Source: a virus. Taken from it: DNA of 28,367 nt. The translations under genes and the position numbers were made by a program. Position 1 is the stretch's first letter; the number at the start of each line of letters is the position of its first letter. Positions 22,427 through 28,367 of this stretch are shown piece by piece. Under the pieces are notes generated by a model. It had not been told where the DNA came from. It did not search any database and saw only the letters and a list, made by a program, of their open reading frames with translations. The DNA is taken from positions 1 to 28,367 of the IMG/VR virus record IMGVR_UViG_3300046009_007699, one strand, 5' to 3'.

Positions 22427-23660
22427 GCAAAAAATTGGTTTTATTGGTATCGGCAAACTGGGCTTGGATTGCGCCGAAGTGATGGCCGAGAAACACGAAG
22501 TCAGGGGTTACGATATTTACCCACGAGAAAGCAATACTGTAAAAGTTTGCGGTATTGAGGAATGTATCAATGAAAGTGATTGGATTTTCATTGCAGTGCC
22601 TACCCCACATGCTGAAGGCTATGATGGGTCGGTTCCAAGCTCGCACATGGAACCACGTGACTTTGGCCATGACGCTGTGATTGACGCAATCAACAATGTC
22701 AACAAGTATGCCAAAACACAAAAGAAAGTTGTTTTGATTTCCACAGTGCTACCAGGTACTACCAGACAAAAATTTGTCCCATTGTTAGACAAAAAACATC
22801 TATTTCTTTACAATCCGTATCTTATAGCCATGGGCAGTGTGAAGTGGGACATGGCGAATCCAGAAATGGTTATTATTGGAACCGAAGACGGCAGCGTGAC
22901 CGGAGTGGCTGGCGAGCTGATAAGTTTGTACAAAACCATTATGCAAAATGATCCAAGATACGAAGTTGGTACCTGGGATGAGTGTGAAGCTATCAAGATT
23001 TTTTACAACACATTTATTTCAGCCAAGGTTGGCTTGGCTAATATGATTCAAGACTTTGCGTTGAAGATTGGCAACATCAACGTTGATGTTGTTACCAATG
23101 CTCTTGCTCGCAGCAACATGCGTATCATGGGACCTAAGTACATGACCGCTGGCATGGGAGATGCAGGTGCATGCCACCCACGCGACAACATTGCACTGCG
23201 TTGGCTTGCTCAGGAATATGACATTGGTTATGATTTGTTCGACACTATCATGCATGCTAGAGAAGTACAAGCACGAAATCTTGCACAATTTTTAGTTGAC
23301 CATGCAGAGTCAAAACCAATTGCTATTCATGGCAAGGCCTATAAACCAGATGTGCCTTATTGCATTGGCAGTTACTCAACTTTGGTTGGACACTATGTCA
23401 AAGAAATGGGCCATGCAGTAAAATACATTGATCCAATAGCAGATGATCAAAATGAAGTGGTAGAAAATCTAGGCAATGAGCCACATATTGTGCTGTGGGC
23501 GCACAATAGAAAAATTACCTATGAATACACAGGAAGCCAACAGGACACTCCGCCTTACTGTAACATTCCTGATGGATCTGTAATAGTAGATCCTTGGAGA
23601 AGACTAGGCCCGTCTGACAAGTTCAAAGTCATCCATTATGGAAATACACGTACACGCTGA
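22425..23660 (+). CDS. UDP-glucose/GDP-mannose dehydrogenase family protein
   Basis: Oxidises the C6 hydroxyl of a nucleotide sugar to a uronic acid in two NAD-dependent steps. 411 residues from ATG 22425 behind AAAAGGAA (22412-22419). A Rossmann start IGFIGIGKLGLD (GxGxxG) is followed by FIAVPTP, the STVLPGTT segment, the catalytic Cys250 in GDAGACHPRDNIAL, and the third-domain motif HGKAYKPDV. The central ACHPRD replaces the usual SCFPKD, keeping the Cys and Asp. The product would be an acidic sugar donor, perhaps for the neighbouring glycosyltransferase. Its 3' end overlaps the next gene by 23 bases. Confidence 0.88.
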   Translation: MQKIGFIGIGKLGLDCAEVMAEKHEVRGYDIYPRESNTVKVCGIEECINESDWIFIAVPTPHAEGYDGSVPSSHMEPRDFGHDAVIDAINNVNKYAKTQKKVVLISTVLPGTTRQKFVPLLDKKHLFLYNPYLIAMGSVKWDMANPEMVIIGTEDGSVTGVAGELISLYKTIMQNDPRYEVGTWDECEAIKIFYNTFISAKVGLANMIQDFALKIGNINVDVVTNALARSNMRIMGPKYMTAGMGDAGACHPRDNIALRWLAQEYDIGYDLFDTIMHAREVQARNLAQFLVDHAESKPIAIHGKAYKPDVPYCIGSYSTLVGHYVKEMGHAVKYIDPIADDQNEVVENLGNEPHIVLWAHNRKITYEYTGSQQDTPPYCNIPDGSVIVDPWRRLGPSDKFKVIHYGNTRTR

Positions 23661-24153
23661 TTCTTGGGCCAAGGGTCACATTGACCCTTGGTGGAAAGAG
23701 TCTGACCTGTTTTTACCATATCGCAATGAGCCTTTTAACGATCAAGATGCTTTATTGGAATGGCAAAGATTGGGGTACACGCAATCAAAGTTCACTGGCG
23801 ATCTATATGACATGCGTGACGCTGAACCAAAATGGATAGATCCTTTTAGAAAGATTTTTCCTTTACAAAACTTCAGTTGGTCTTTGTACTGTATGCCTCC
23901 GGGTACTGTGTTGCCAGAGCATGGAGATACCTACACCAAGTTTAAAGAGATTCACAAAGTCAAAAACACAACTATCATTAGAATCATTGTGTTTTTAAAA
24001 GATTGGCAGCAAGGCCATTACATGGAAATGAACGGAGAACCTGTGCTTAAATGGCGTGCAGGAGATTGGGTTTGTTGGAGTGATGGATTCTTACATACCG
24101 CTGCGAATGTGGGTAAAACCAATAGATACACACTTCAAATCACAGGCACATGA
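23638..24153 (+). CDS. 2OG-Fe(II) oxygenase-like protein
   Basis: 171 residues with the metal triad of double-stranded beta-helix oxygenases: His95 and Asp97 in PEHGDTY, His153 in GFLHTAAN, and Arg163 in NRYTLQI as the likely 2-oxoglutarate anchor. The spacing and the WRAGDWVCWSDG segment resemble aspartyl/asparaginyl beta-hydroxylase-like and phage prolyl-hydroxylase-like families. Substrate unknown. If active, it consumes 2-oxoglutarate and oxygen and releases succinate. Starts within the dehydrogenase gene and ends in an ATGA overlap with the amidinotransferase, so these genes are translated as an operon. Confidence 0.75.
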   Translation: MEIHVHADSWAKGHIDPWWKESDLFLPYRNEPFNDQDALLEWQRLGYTQSKFTGDLYDMRDAEPKWIDPFRKIFPLQNFSWSLYCMPPGTVLPEHGDTYTKFKEIHKVKNTTIIRIIVFLKDWQQGHYMEMNGEPVLKWRAGDWVCWSDGFLHTAANVGKTNRYTLQITGT

Positions 24154-25067
24154 AAGTATACAGTCACAATGAATGGGACCACCTAAGAACCATTTTGGTT
24201 GGTACAGCTACCAACGCAAATTGGCCAAAAAATGATCCGGTTTTTTCCAAAGAAAGTTCCAAAACAACATGGAAAGATACCCCAGTTCCAAGTGGTCCGG
24301 TTCCAGATTTTGTGATTGAAAAGGCCAATGAAGAACTTGACATTTTATCTGATGTTTTGTATAATTTGGGAGTTGAGGTATGGCGTCCGAACGATTTAGA
24401 TTTTGTTGGACGAGATGGAATGTACAACTACTGCCCAAGAGACAGGCTCTTAATAGCTGATGGTGTTGTGGTTGATCCAGCTATGATGTATCCATGCCGC
24501 GACATGGAAATCGAAGAACTTCAATTTATATGTGATGCAGCAGACCAAGTTGTACAAATGCCAAGAGATCAAGGCATGGTAATGGATGCTGCTAATGTTT
24601 GCAAGCTTGGCAAGGATTGGTTGTATCTTCTTAGCCCAAGTGGCAATCAGTTGGCGCTGGATTGGTTGCGTGAACAATTTCCATATAAAAGCATAGAGTC
24701 CTGCGATTTCTATTCGGGTGTACACATTGATTCAACAGTTATTCCATTGCATCATGGACTGGTCTTGTTGAATGGTGAGAGAGTGAATGAATACAACTTA
24801 CCAAAATGTTTACATGATTGGGACCGAGTTTATATGACTCAAGTAATGGAGCGGGACTTTTATCAGTACCCGTATGCAAGCAAGTGGATAGGATTAAACT
24901 TATTGGTGGTTCGACCAGGTTTGGTAATCGTAGACAAAATCCAAACTCTGTTGATTCAAATGCTGCTATCAAGAGGCATTCAGGTAATTCCACTGGATCT
25001 TACTCACAGCCGTACTCTGGGCGGTGGCTTCCATTGCGTGACTTTGGATATTCACCGAGAACCTTAA
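24150..25067 (+). CDS. Glycine amidinotransferase-like (pentein-fold) enzyme
   Basis: 305 residues of the amidinotransferase family, which move an amidino group from arginine to an amine acceptor. Visible are the N-terminal SHNEWDHLRTILVG, PRDRLLIADGV, MVMDAANVCK, the catalytic GVHIDS (His192 and Asp194) and the C-terminal GGGFHCVTLDIHR with nucleophile Cys296. The order and Cys context match glycine and inosamine amidinotransferases rather than arginine deiminase. The acceptor is unknown; an amino sugar would suit the neighbouring nucleotide-sugar genes, and glycine would give guanidinoacetate. It is in an ATGA overlap with the oxygenase. Confidence 0.85.
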   Translation: MKVYSHNEWDHLRTILVGTATNANWPKNDPVFSKESSKTTWKDTPVPSGPVPDFVIEKANEELDILSDVLYNLGVEVWRPNDLDFVGRDGMYNYCPRDRLLIADGVVVDPAMMYPCRDMEIEELQFICDAADQVVQMPRDQGMVMDAANVCKLGKDWLYLLSPSGNQLALDWLREQFPYKSIESCDFYSGVHIDSTVIPLHHGLVLLNGERVNEYNLPKCLHDWDRVYMTQVMERDFYQYPYASKWIGLNLLVVRPGLVIVDKIQTLLIQMLLSRGIQVIPLDLTHSRTLGGGFHCVTLDIHREP

Positions 25068-25075
25068 ACTTTCCT

Positions 25076-25507
25076 TTGGTTTATTTTGCATATGGTTCAA
25101 ACATGAACCATGATCAAATGTCACGTCGGTGCCCGGACGCAAAATTTATCAAACCTTTATACCTTAGAGGGTGGCAGTTGGAAATGTTTTGCCACGCCAC
25201 TATTGGTCCTAAAAAGGGTGCTAGTGTGGCCGGTGCACTCTGGAGTATCAGTGAAAGTGATCTGTACAATCTTGATTGCTATGAAGGAACTCCAATTTAC
25301 TACCGGCGCAGACGTTGGAAACAGGATGGCGAAGAGTTCTTTTTTTATGAAATGAATGATCCCAGAAGCGGCTCGCCAAGTCTGGGCTATGTTGAAGATA
25401 TCAGACAAGGTTACTTAGACTGCGGACTAGATCCCAAAGTTTTGGATAACTATTTGACAAATTTTAAAAAAAATCATATACTAAACTATGAATCCAGAAT
25501 TGCATAG
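25076..25507 (+). CDS. Gamma-glutamylcyclotransferase-like protein
   Basis: GGCT/AIG2-fold protein of about 143 residues. The diagnostic VYFAYGSNM is at the start, followed by LYLRGWQLEMFC and the DCYEGTPIYYRR segment containing the catalytic-type Glu. The open frame extends much further left, but that part lies inside the amidinotransferase and looks nothing like the family. I therefore chose TTG 25076, 8 bases after the amidinotransferase stop and directly before the conserved strand; there is no clear Shine-Dalgarno sequence. Family members release 5-oxoproline from gamma-glutamyl amines, but the substrate here is unknown. Overlaps the UvsE gene by 20 bases. Confidence 0.82.
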   Translation: MVYFAYGSNMNHDQMSRRCPDAKFIKPLYLRGWQLEMFCHATIGPKKGASVAGALWSISESDLYNLDCYEGTPIYYRRRRWKQDGEEFFFYEMNDPRSGSPSLGYVEDIRQGYLDCGLDPKVLDNYLTNFKKNHILNYESRIA

Positions 25508-26543
25508 AATTGGTTTTGCATGTAAATATCTCACTGACCCTGCTGAGGTTGCTGGCAAACGACCAGCGGCAACGGATCATAACACCCGCTCAACCACAGT
25601 GGCCTGGTTAAATAGACAATGTCGTGATGATGCTGTGCAAAGATTGTGGGAAATAATCCAGCACAATATCCTTGCAACTCAAAAACTTGTTGAAAGAGTA
25701 GGTACCTATGACAGCTCACGCCGAATGGTTCGTATTGGCAGTGATATTCTTCCCATGTATACTCAGTCTGATTGGAGCTGGTTTTATCAGCAATCAGATG
25801 TTAGAGCGTATGCCGAAAAACATTTTGCTGAAGTGGGACGGGTGGCTCGCGCCCTTGATGTGCGCCTTAGTTTTCATCCTGGCCAATACTGTGTTCTTGC
25901 TAGTGACAATGATAACATTGTTGAACGCAGTATTGACGAATTTGAATATCATGTAGACATGGCCCGTTGGATGGGCTATGGATCCGGCTGGCATGATCAT
26001 GGTTTTAAAATTAACGTGCATCTTTCGGGTCGAGGCGGTATTGAAAAGTTTTTGCGAACTTTTTCAAGGCTTTCACCAGAAGCTCGTAATCTAATAACAA
26101 TCGAAAACGACGAGGTATCTTATGGGTTGGACGCTGTTTTGCCTTTGGCTGAGCATTGTGCTCTTGTGTTGGACATACATCATCATTGGGTTAAAACCGG
26201 CGAGTACATCAGCCCTGATGATCCTCGTGCGCTCCGTGCTATTGAGTCTTGGCGTGGTCGGCGTCCTGTACTTCACTATTCAGTTAGTCGCGAAGACATT
26301 CTGGTTGACCATGATCCAGGAGTTCGACCTGACCTTAATTTATTGGTTGATCGAGGTTTTAAGAAACAACAACTTAGAGCACACAGTGACTTTTACTGGA
26401 ATCATGCTGTAAATGACTGGGCTCTAACTTTTTGGCCTTACTTTGATATCATGTGCGAGAGCAAAGCAAAAAACTTGGCTAGCCAGTCTTTGTTAGAACA
26501 TTACAACGCCAAAAATCAAACGGTGTTAACCGAACATGCTTGA
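25488..26543 (+). CDS. uvsE: UV damage endonuclease UvsE/UVDE
   Basis: Nicks DNA 5' of pyrimidine dimers and other lesions, starting an alternative excision repair. The TIM-barrel protein has 351 residues, near the size of bacterial UvsE (about 300-320 plus extension). It begins RIGFACKY, then SFHPGQY (His130), KINVHLSG, the metal-binding ENDE (206-209), DIHHHW (229-234) and a C-terminal HSDFYWN segment. All core metal-ligand motifs seem present. Repair of UV damage makes sense for a phage in sunlit water. Starts 20 bases inside the previous gene and ends in an 8-base overlap with the next. Confidence 0.92.
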   Translation: MNPELHRIGFACKYLTDPAEVAGKRPAATDHNTRSTTVAWLNRQCRDDAVQRLWEIIQHNILATQKLVERVGTYDSSRRMVRIGSDILPMYTQSDWSWFYQQSDVRAYAEKHFAEVGRVARALDVRLSFHPGQYCVLASDNDNIVERSIDEFEYHVDMARWMGYGSGWHDHGFKINVHLSGRGGIEKFLRTFSRLSPEARNLITIENDEVSYGLDAVLPLAEHCALVLDIHHHWVKTGEYISPDDPRALRAIESWRGRRPVLHYSVSREDILVDHDPGVRPDLNLLVDRGFKKQQLRAHSDFYWNHAVNDWALTFWPYFDIMCESKAKNLASQSLLEHYNAKNQTVLTEHA

Positions 26544-26823
26544 TACTCTAAGACCAATATTTGATTGGATCAAAGATGATTGGGCATCAAATCGTTTACG
26601 TTTTGGTATAGAGCTGCTGGCCTGGGTCTTGAGTATTGGATGCTCTGTTACAATGGCCTTGACAGTGCCCAACCCACCTCTTTATGCTTTGTATCCTGCA
26701 TGGATATCTGCTTGCGCCTTGTACTCATGGGCTGCATGGAGTCGTAAATCATTTGGCATGTTAGCCAATTATCTACTGCTCACTGCTATCGATATAGTTG
26801 GACTAATTAGGTTACTGTCGTGA
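26536..26823 (+). CDS. Small membrane protein with three predicted TM segments
   Basis: 95 residues. After an amphipathic N-terminus (1-20) come hydrophobic segments at about 23-44, 50-68 and 74-94, linked by short loops (TVPNPPLYALYP and WSRKSFGM). The pattern WAAWSRKSFGMLANYLLLTAID looks like a conserved family of small phage membrane proteins and vaguely recalls the C-terminal part of PnuC-like transporters, but the protein is far too short to be a transporter alone. Overlaps UvsE by 8 bases and the next gene by 4 (GTGA). Confidence 0.75.
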   Translation: MLDTLRPIFDWIKDDWASNRLRFGIELLAWVLSIGCSVTMALTVPNPPLYALYPAWISACALYSWAAWSRKSFGMLANYLLLTAIDIVGLIRLLS

Positions 26824-27488
26824 CAGTGATTTACAGTTTTCCTCCCGGCACCGGAGGAGATCATGTAATTGGTATGTTGACCAATACTCACACGCTGCAA
26901 GGGCACACAGTTCAAAGTTTATCTTCAGTAAAAAATCTAGAACATCTTGTAAAAATAGGCAAGGCATCCTTACAAGATTACATCCAAACCCTGCGCGACA
27001 GCATTGCAGCTAATGTTCCAATAATTGCCAGCCATCATACAAGTTTTCCTGGTATAGAAAATTTAACTTGCGTAAGAGCTGTTTGGTATGATACTGCAAT
27101 GACCAATAGGTTTATTGCAAGAGATTTGATGACCAATGATTTCTACAATGATGTAAGGCCTTATCTAAATGGTGATATACAAAACATCATGTACGATGCA
27201 AGTTTGTCTTTGCGCCACAGGTGGTTACAGTACATCAAACATATTCAACATCACGGCTTATGGCACAGCCACGAGAAAGTAAACAGTAATTGGCAAACCT
27301 TTTGCATTGACAGATTATTTTGTATTGAGTTTGTTGAGGATGTTGCAGCTCTTGCCAATAAAATAGGACTGAGTGTAAACCTTGATGATGTCAAACAACA
27401 ACATCAAAAATGGTTACAACTCAATCCTGTGAATAATTATAGTTTGAAAACCGCGATTAGATATTTAGAAACTACTGTTGTTCTGTAG
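26820..27488 (+). CDS. P-loop-like protein, possibly sulfotransferase-related
   Basis: 222 residues starting with GTG in a GTGA overlap. The N-terminal VIYSFPPGTGGDHVIGML fits the PAPS- or nucleotide-binding loop of sulfotransferase-like folds (PGSGGxHL pattern). The rest is helical and His/Trp-rich, including a SLRHRWLQYIKHIQHHGLWH segment around 130-150. No second sulfotransferase motif (the 3'-phosphate-binding RxP..S) is clear, so the assignment is tentative. It is the last forward gene in the run and overlaps the reverse-strand CDGSH-like gene by 17 bases. Confidence 0.7.
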   Translation: MTVIYSFPPGTGGDHVIGMLTNTHTLQGHTVQSLSSVKNLEHLVKIGKASLQDYIQTLRDSIAANVPIIASHHTSFPGIENLTCVRAVWYDTAMTNRFIARDLMTNDFYNDVRPYLNGDIQNIMYDASLSLRHRWLQYIKHIQHHGLWHSHEKVNSNWQTFCIDRLFCIEFVEDVAALANKIGLSVNLDDVKQQHQKWLQLNPVNNYSLKTAIRYLETTVVL

Positions 27489-27795
27489 TTTTCTTTGTAC
27501 GTCCACGCTTGATCTTTGCAGCCTTGATTTCATCAGTTTTTGGATATTCAGGATGAGCTTTCCATTCTTCCTCACTGAGTTTGTGCAAACCAACGCATAG
27601 TCCAGAACTGCTTCTACCACAACCACACTTTGCAGCAGCAGGCTGGGTTGACTCAATCGGCGGCGATTCAATTTTATATGGTGCTGGAGTAACAGAATCC
27701 AATGGATGAGACCCGTCTTCTTTTTCGTTGTTTAAAACCTTGTAACCAACATAACCAATGACACCAATAACAGCTATTGCAATAATTAACTCCAT
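27472..27795 (-). CDS. Membrane-anchored protein with CDGSH-like metal motif
   Basis: 107 residues. A hydrophobic N-terminal segment (about 2-20, LIIAIAVIGVIGYVGYKV) is a membrane anchor or uncleaved signal, followed by a Pro/Ser-rich linker. The CGCGRSSSGLCVGLHKLSEEEW motif (quoted in part; Cys57 to His71) aligns with the CxC..S....CxGxH ligand pattern of CDGSH iron-sulfur proteins, but it lacks the Pro and is one residue shorter than in mitoNEET. The C-terminus is very basic. It has a strong AAAGGAG site (complement of 27801-27807). If it binds a 2Fe-2S cluster it would link to the phage iscU and iscA genes; zinc binding is the alternative. Confidence 0.75.
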   Translation of the reverse strand: MELIIAIAVIGVIGYVGYKVLNNEKEDGSHPLDSVTPAPYKIESPPIESTQPAAAKCGCGRSSSGLCVGLHKLSEEEWKAHPEYPKTDEIKAAKIKRGRTKKTTEQQ

Positions 27796-27811
27796 ACTGC
27801 CTCCTTTGATA

Positions 27812-27819
27812 TATTTATA
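27812..27819 (-). promoter_or_regulatory. T4-late-type promoter core (TATAAATA)
   Basis: On the reverse strand TATAAATA lies 16 bases before the start of the CDGSH-like gene. It is identical to the T4 late-promoter core, but an eight-base AT-rich match can be chance, and the implied start would be close to the ribosome binding site. A TTGACC (reverse strand, 27822-27827) nearby is not correctly spaced for a sigma-70 promoter. Confidence 0.3.
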
Positions 27820-27845
27820 GGGTCAAAAATTCTACACAGAAAATT

Positions 27846-28022
27846 TTATACGTAGGTGATAAAACTTTTGGTTTTGCTCTGAACTAATTTGTATTTTTCA
27901 ATTACCATTTTTATAGTTGCTTCGGGGTATCTTAATCGTAGATGAATATCTTCGATTTCAAAGCCGTGATCTCTATACATACGTGCAATCAAATTCACAT
28001 TGATTTTAGGAGTTGATTTCAC
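27846..28022 (-). CDS. 58-residue small protein, unknown
   Basis: A complete frame of 58 codons starts with GTG (complement of 28020-28022) and stops with TAA (complement of 27846-27848). It overlaps the end of the preceding reverse-strand gene by 17 bases, the arrangement used throughout this genome. The protein is basic and amphipathic, with a probable helix-turn-helix-like layout: KINVNLIARMYRDHGFEIEDI, then LRYPEATIKMVIEKYKLVQ, ending KSFITYV. A DNA- or protein-binding role is possible but unsupported. Without it the 175-base interval between neighbours would be empty. Confidence 0.6.
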   Translation of the reverse strand: MKSTPKINVNLIARMYRDHGFEIEDIHLRLRYPEATIKMVIEKYKLVQSKTKSFITYV

Positions 28023-28350
28023 AGTCTATCCACTTTAAATTGTTATACCAATCATAAACTACATTTCCTTTAGGGATTAGACAACGACCTAGTTCAGGTT
28101 CCACTTCAATTCTTACTTGAACCACTGCCCACACTAACCAAATCAAATATACACTGACCACAGTGGCAATACCATACTTCCAGGCGTTGCATTTTATATG
28201 TTCTATTCTACGGCGTCTTTTTTGTGCAGCAATCTTGTCCTGTACTCGTTTTTTGGCCCAAGCAACAGATTGTTCTTTCTTCATCTTCTCCATCATTGCA
28301 TACACTCTAGTATACAAATCGCCTAGTTCTGGAGGACAGTTATAAACCAT
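28006..28350 (-). CDS. Small single-TM membrane protein, start uncertain
   Basis: 114 residues from ATG (complement of 28348-28350). An N-terminal helical, very basic region (about 15-52, with KKRVQDKIAAQKRRRR) is followed by one transmembrane segment (about 58-78, GIATVVSVYLIWLVWAVVQV) and a C-terminal domain with two Cys (about 90 and 110). The basic side suggests the N-terminus is cytoplasmic and the Cys-containing tail periplasmic. The frame stays open to the window edge beyond the chosen ATG (ELREL upstream), so the true start may lie outside. No function is recognised. Confidence 0.68.
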   Translation of the reverse strand: MVYNCPPELGDLYTRVYAMMEKMKKEQSVAWAKKRVQDKIAAQKRRRRIEHIKCNAWKYGIATVVSVYLIWLVWAVVQVRIEVEPELGRCLIPKGNVVYDWYNNLKWIDCEINS

Positions 28351-28367
28351 GAGTTCACGAAGTTCTC

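Noticed and set aside
1-28367. The window as a piece of bacterial chromosome (IscU, AceA, ClpX, ClpS, bS21, UvsE)
   Set aside because: Tail spike, PAAR tip, T4-like ligase, nrdA-aceA-nrdB-grx packing, many tiny unknown genes and pervasive overlaps are phage features. The host-type genes are spread among phage genes rather than in one block.

Overview
The window looks like part of the genome of a tailed, T4-like (myovirus-type) phage of an aquatic bacterium, probably a proteobacterium. Virion genes (a beta-helix tail spike, a PAAR spike tip, a large presumed structural protein) are interleaved with phage-type replication and repair genes (class Ia ribonucleotide reductase, glutaredoxin, ATP-dependent DNA ligase, PD-(D/E)XK exonuclease, UvsE). 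Genes are packed tightly, with ATGA/TAATG start-stop overlaps and many small unknown reading frames. No rRNA, tRNA, transposase or CRISPR array was seen, and no stretch over 300 bases lacks a gene. Host hints (bS21, an IbpA-like Hsp20 behind a ROSE-like leader, isocitrate lyase) fit a proteobacterium but do not prove one.

Layout. 1-2519: small phage genes, an IscU scaffold, a TylF-type methyltransferase, a reverse-strand fatty acid desaturase and an IscA/ErpA-type carrier. 2520-5271: exonuclease, tail spike and a small unknown. 5275-10773: nrdA, a complete isocitrate lyase gene, nrdB, glutaredoxin, a small barrel-like protein and the PAAR protein. 10770-15798: large structural protein, DNA ligase, an SGNH-hydrolase-like protein and small unknowns. 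15837-19949: a coiled-coil membrane protein, ClpX, ribosomal protein bS21, a small unknown, Hsp20 and ClpS. 19946-22426: metallophosphoesterase and putative glycosyltransferase on the reverse strand, with a small forward gene between them. 22425-27488: a forward run of nucleotide-sugar dehydrogenase, 2OG-Fe(II)-type oxygenase, amidinotransferase, gamma-glutamylcyclotransferase-like protein, UvsE, a small membrane protein and a P-loop-like protein. 27472-28367: three reverse-strand small genes, one with a CDGSH-like metal motif and one of 58 residues.

How the genes may work together. The nrd cluster supplies deoxynucleotides; the isocitrate lyase embedded in it suggests the phage also redirects host central carbon (isocitrate to glyoxylate plus succinate) during replication. 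IscU, an A-type carrier and a CDGSH-like protein suggest intervention in iron-sulfur metabolism. ClpX, bS21, Hsp20 and ClpS form a contiguous translation and protein quality-control block.

The most striking non-coding signal is the hsp20 leader. A consensus sigma-70 promoter is followed by a 5' hairpin and then a second hairpin that buries the Shine-Dalgarno sequence against a TTGCT element, the hallmark of ROSE RNA thermometers. Five or six other strong promoters, nearly all with an exact 17-base spacer, mark the iscU, iscA, ligase, hsp20, clpS and possibly nrdA transcription units. All functional statements rest on reading motifs by eye; no database or folding program was run.
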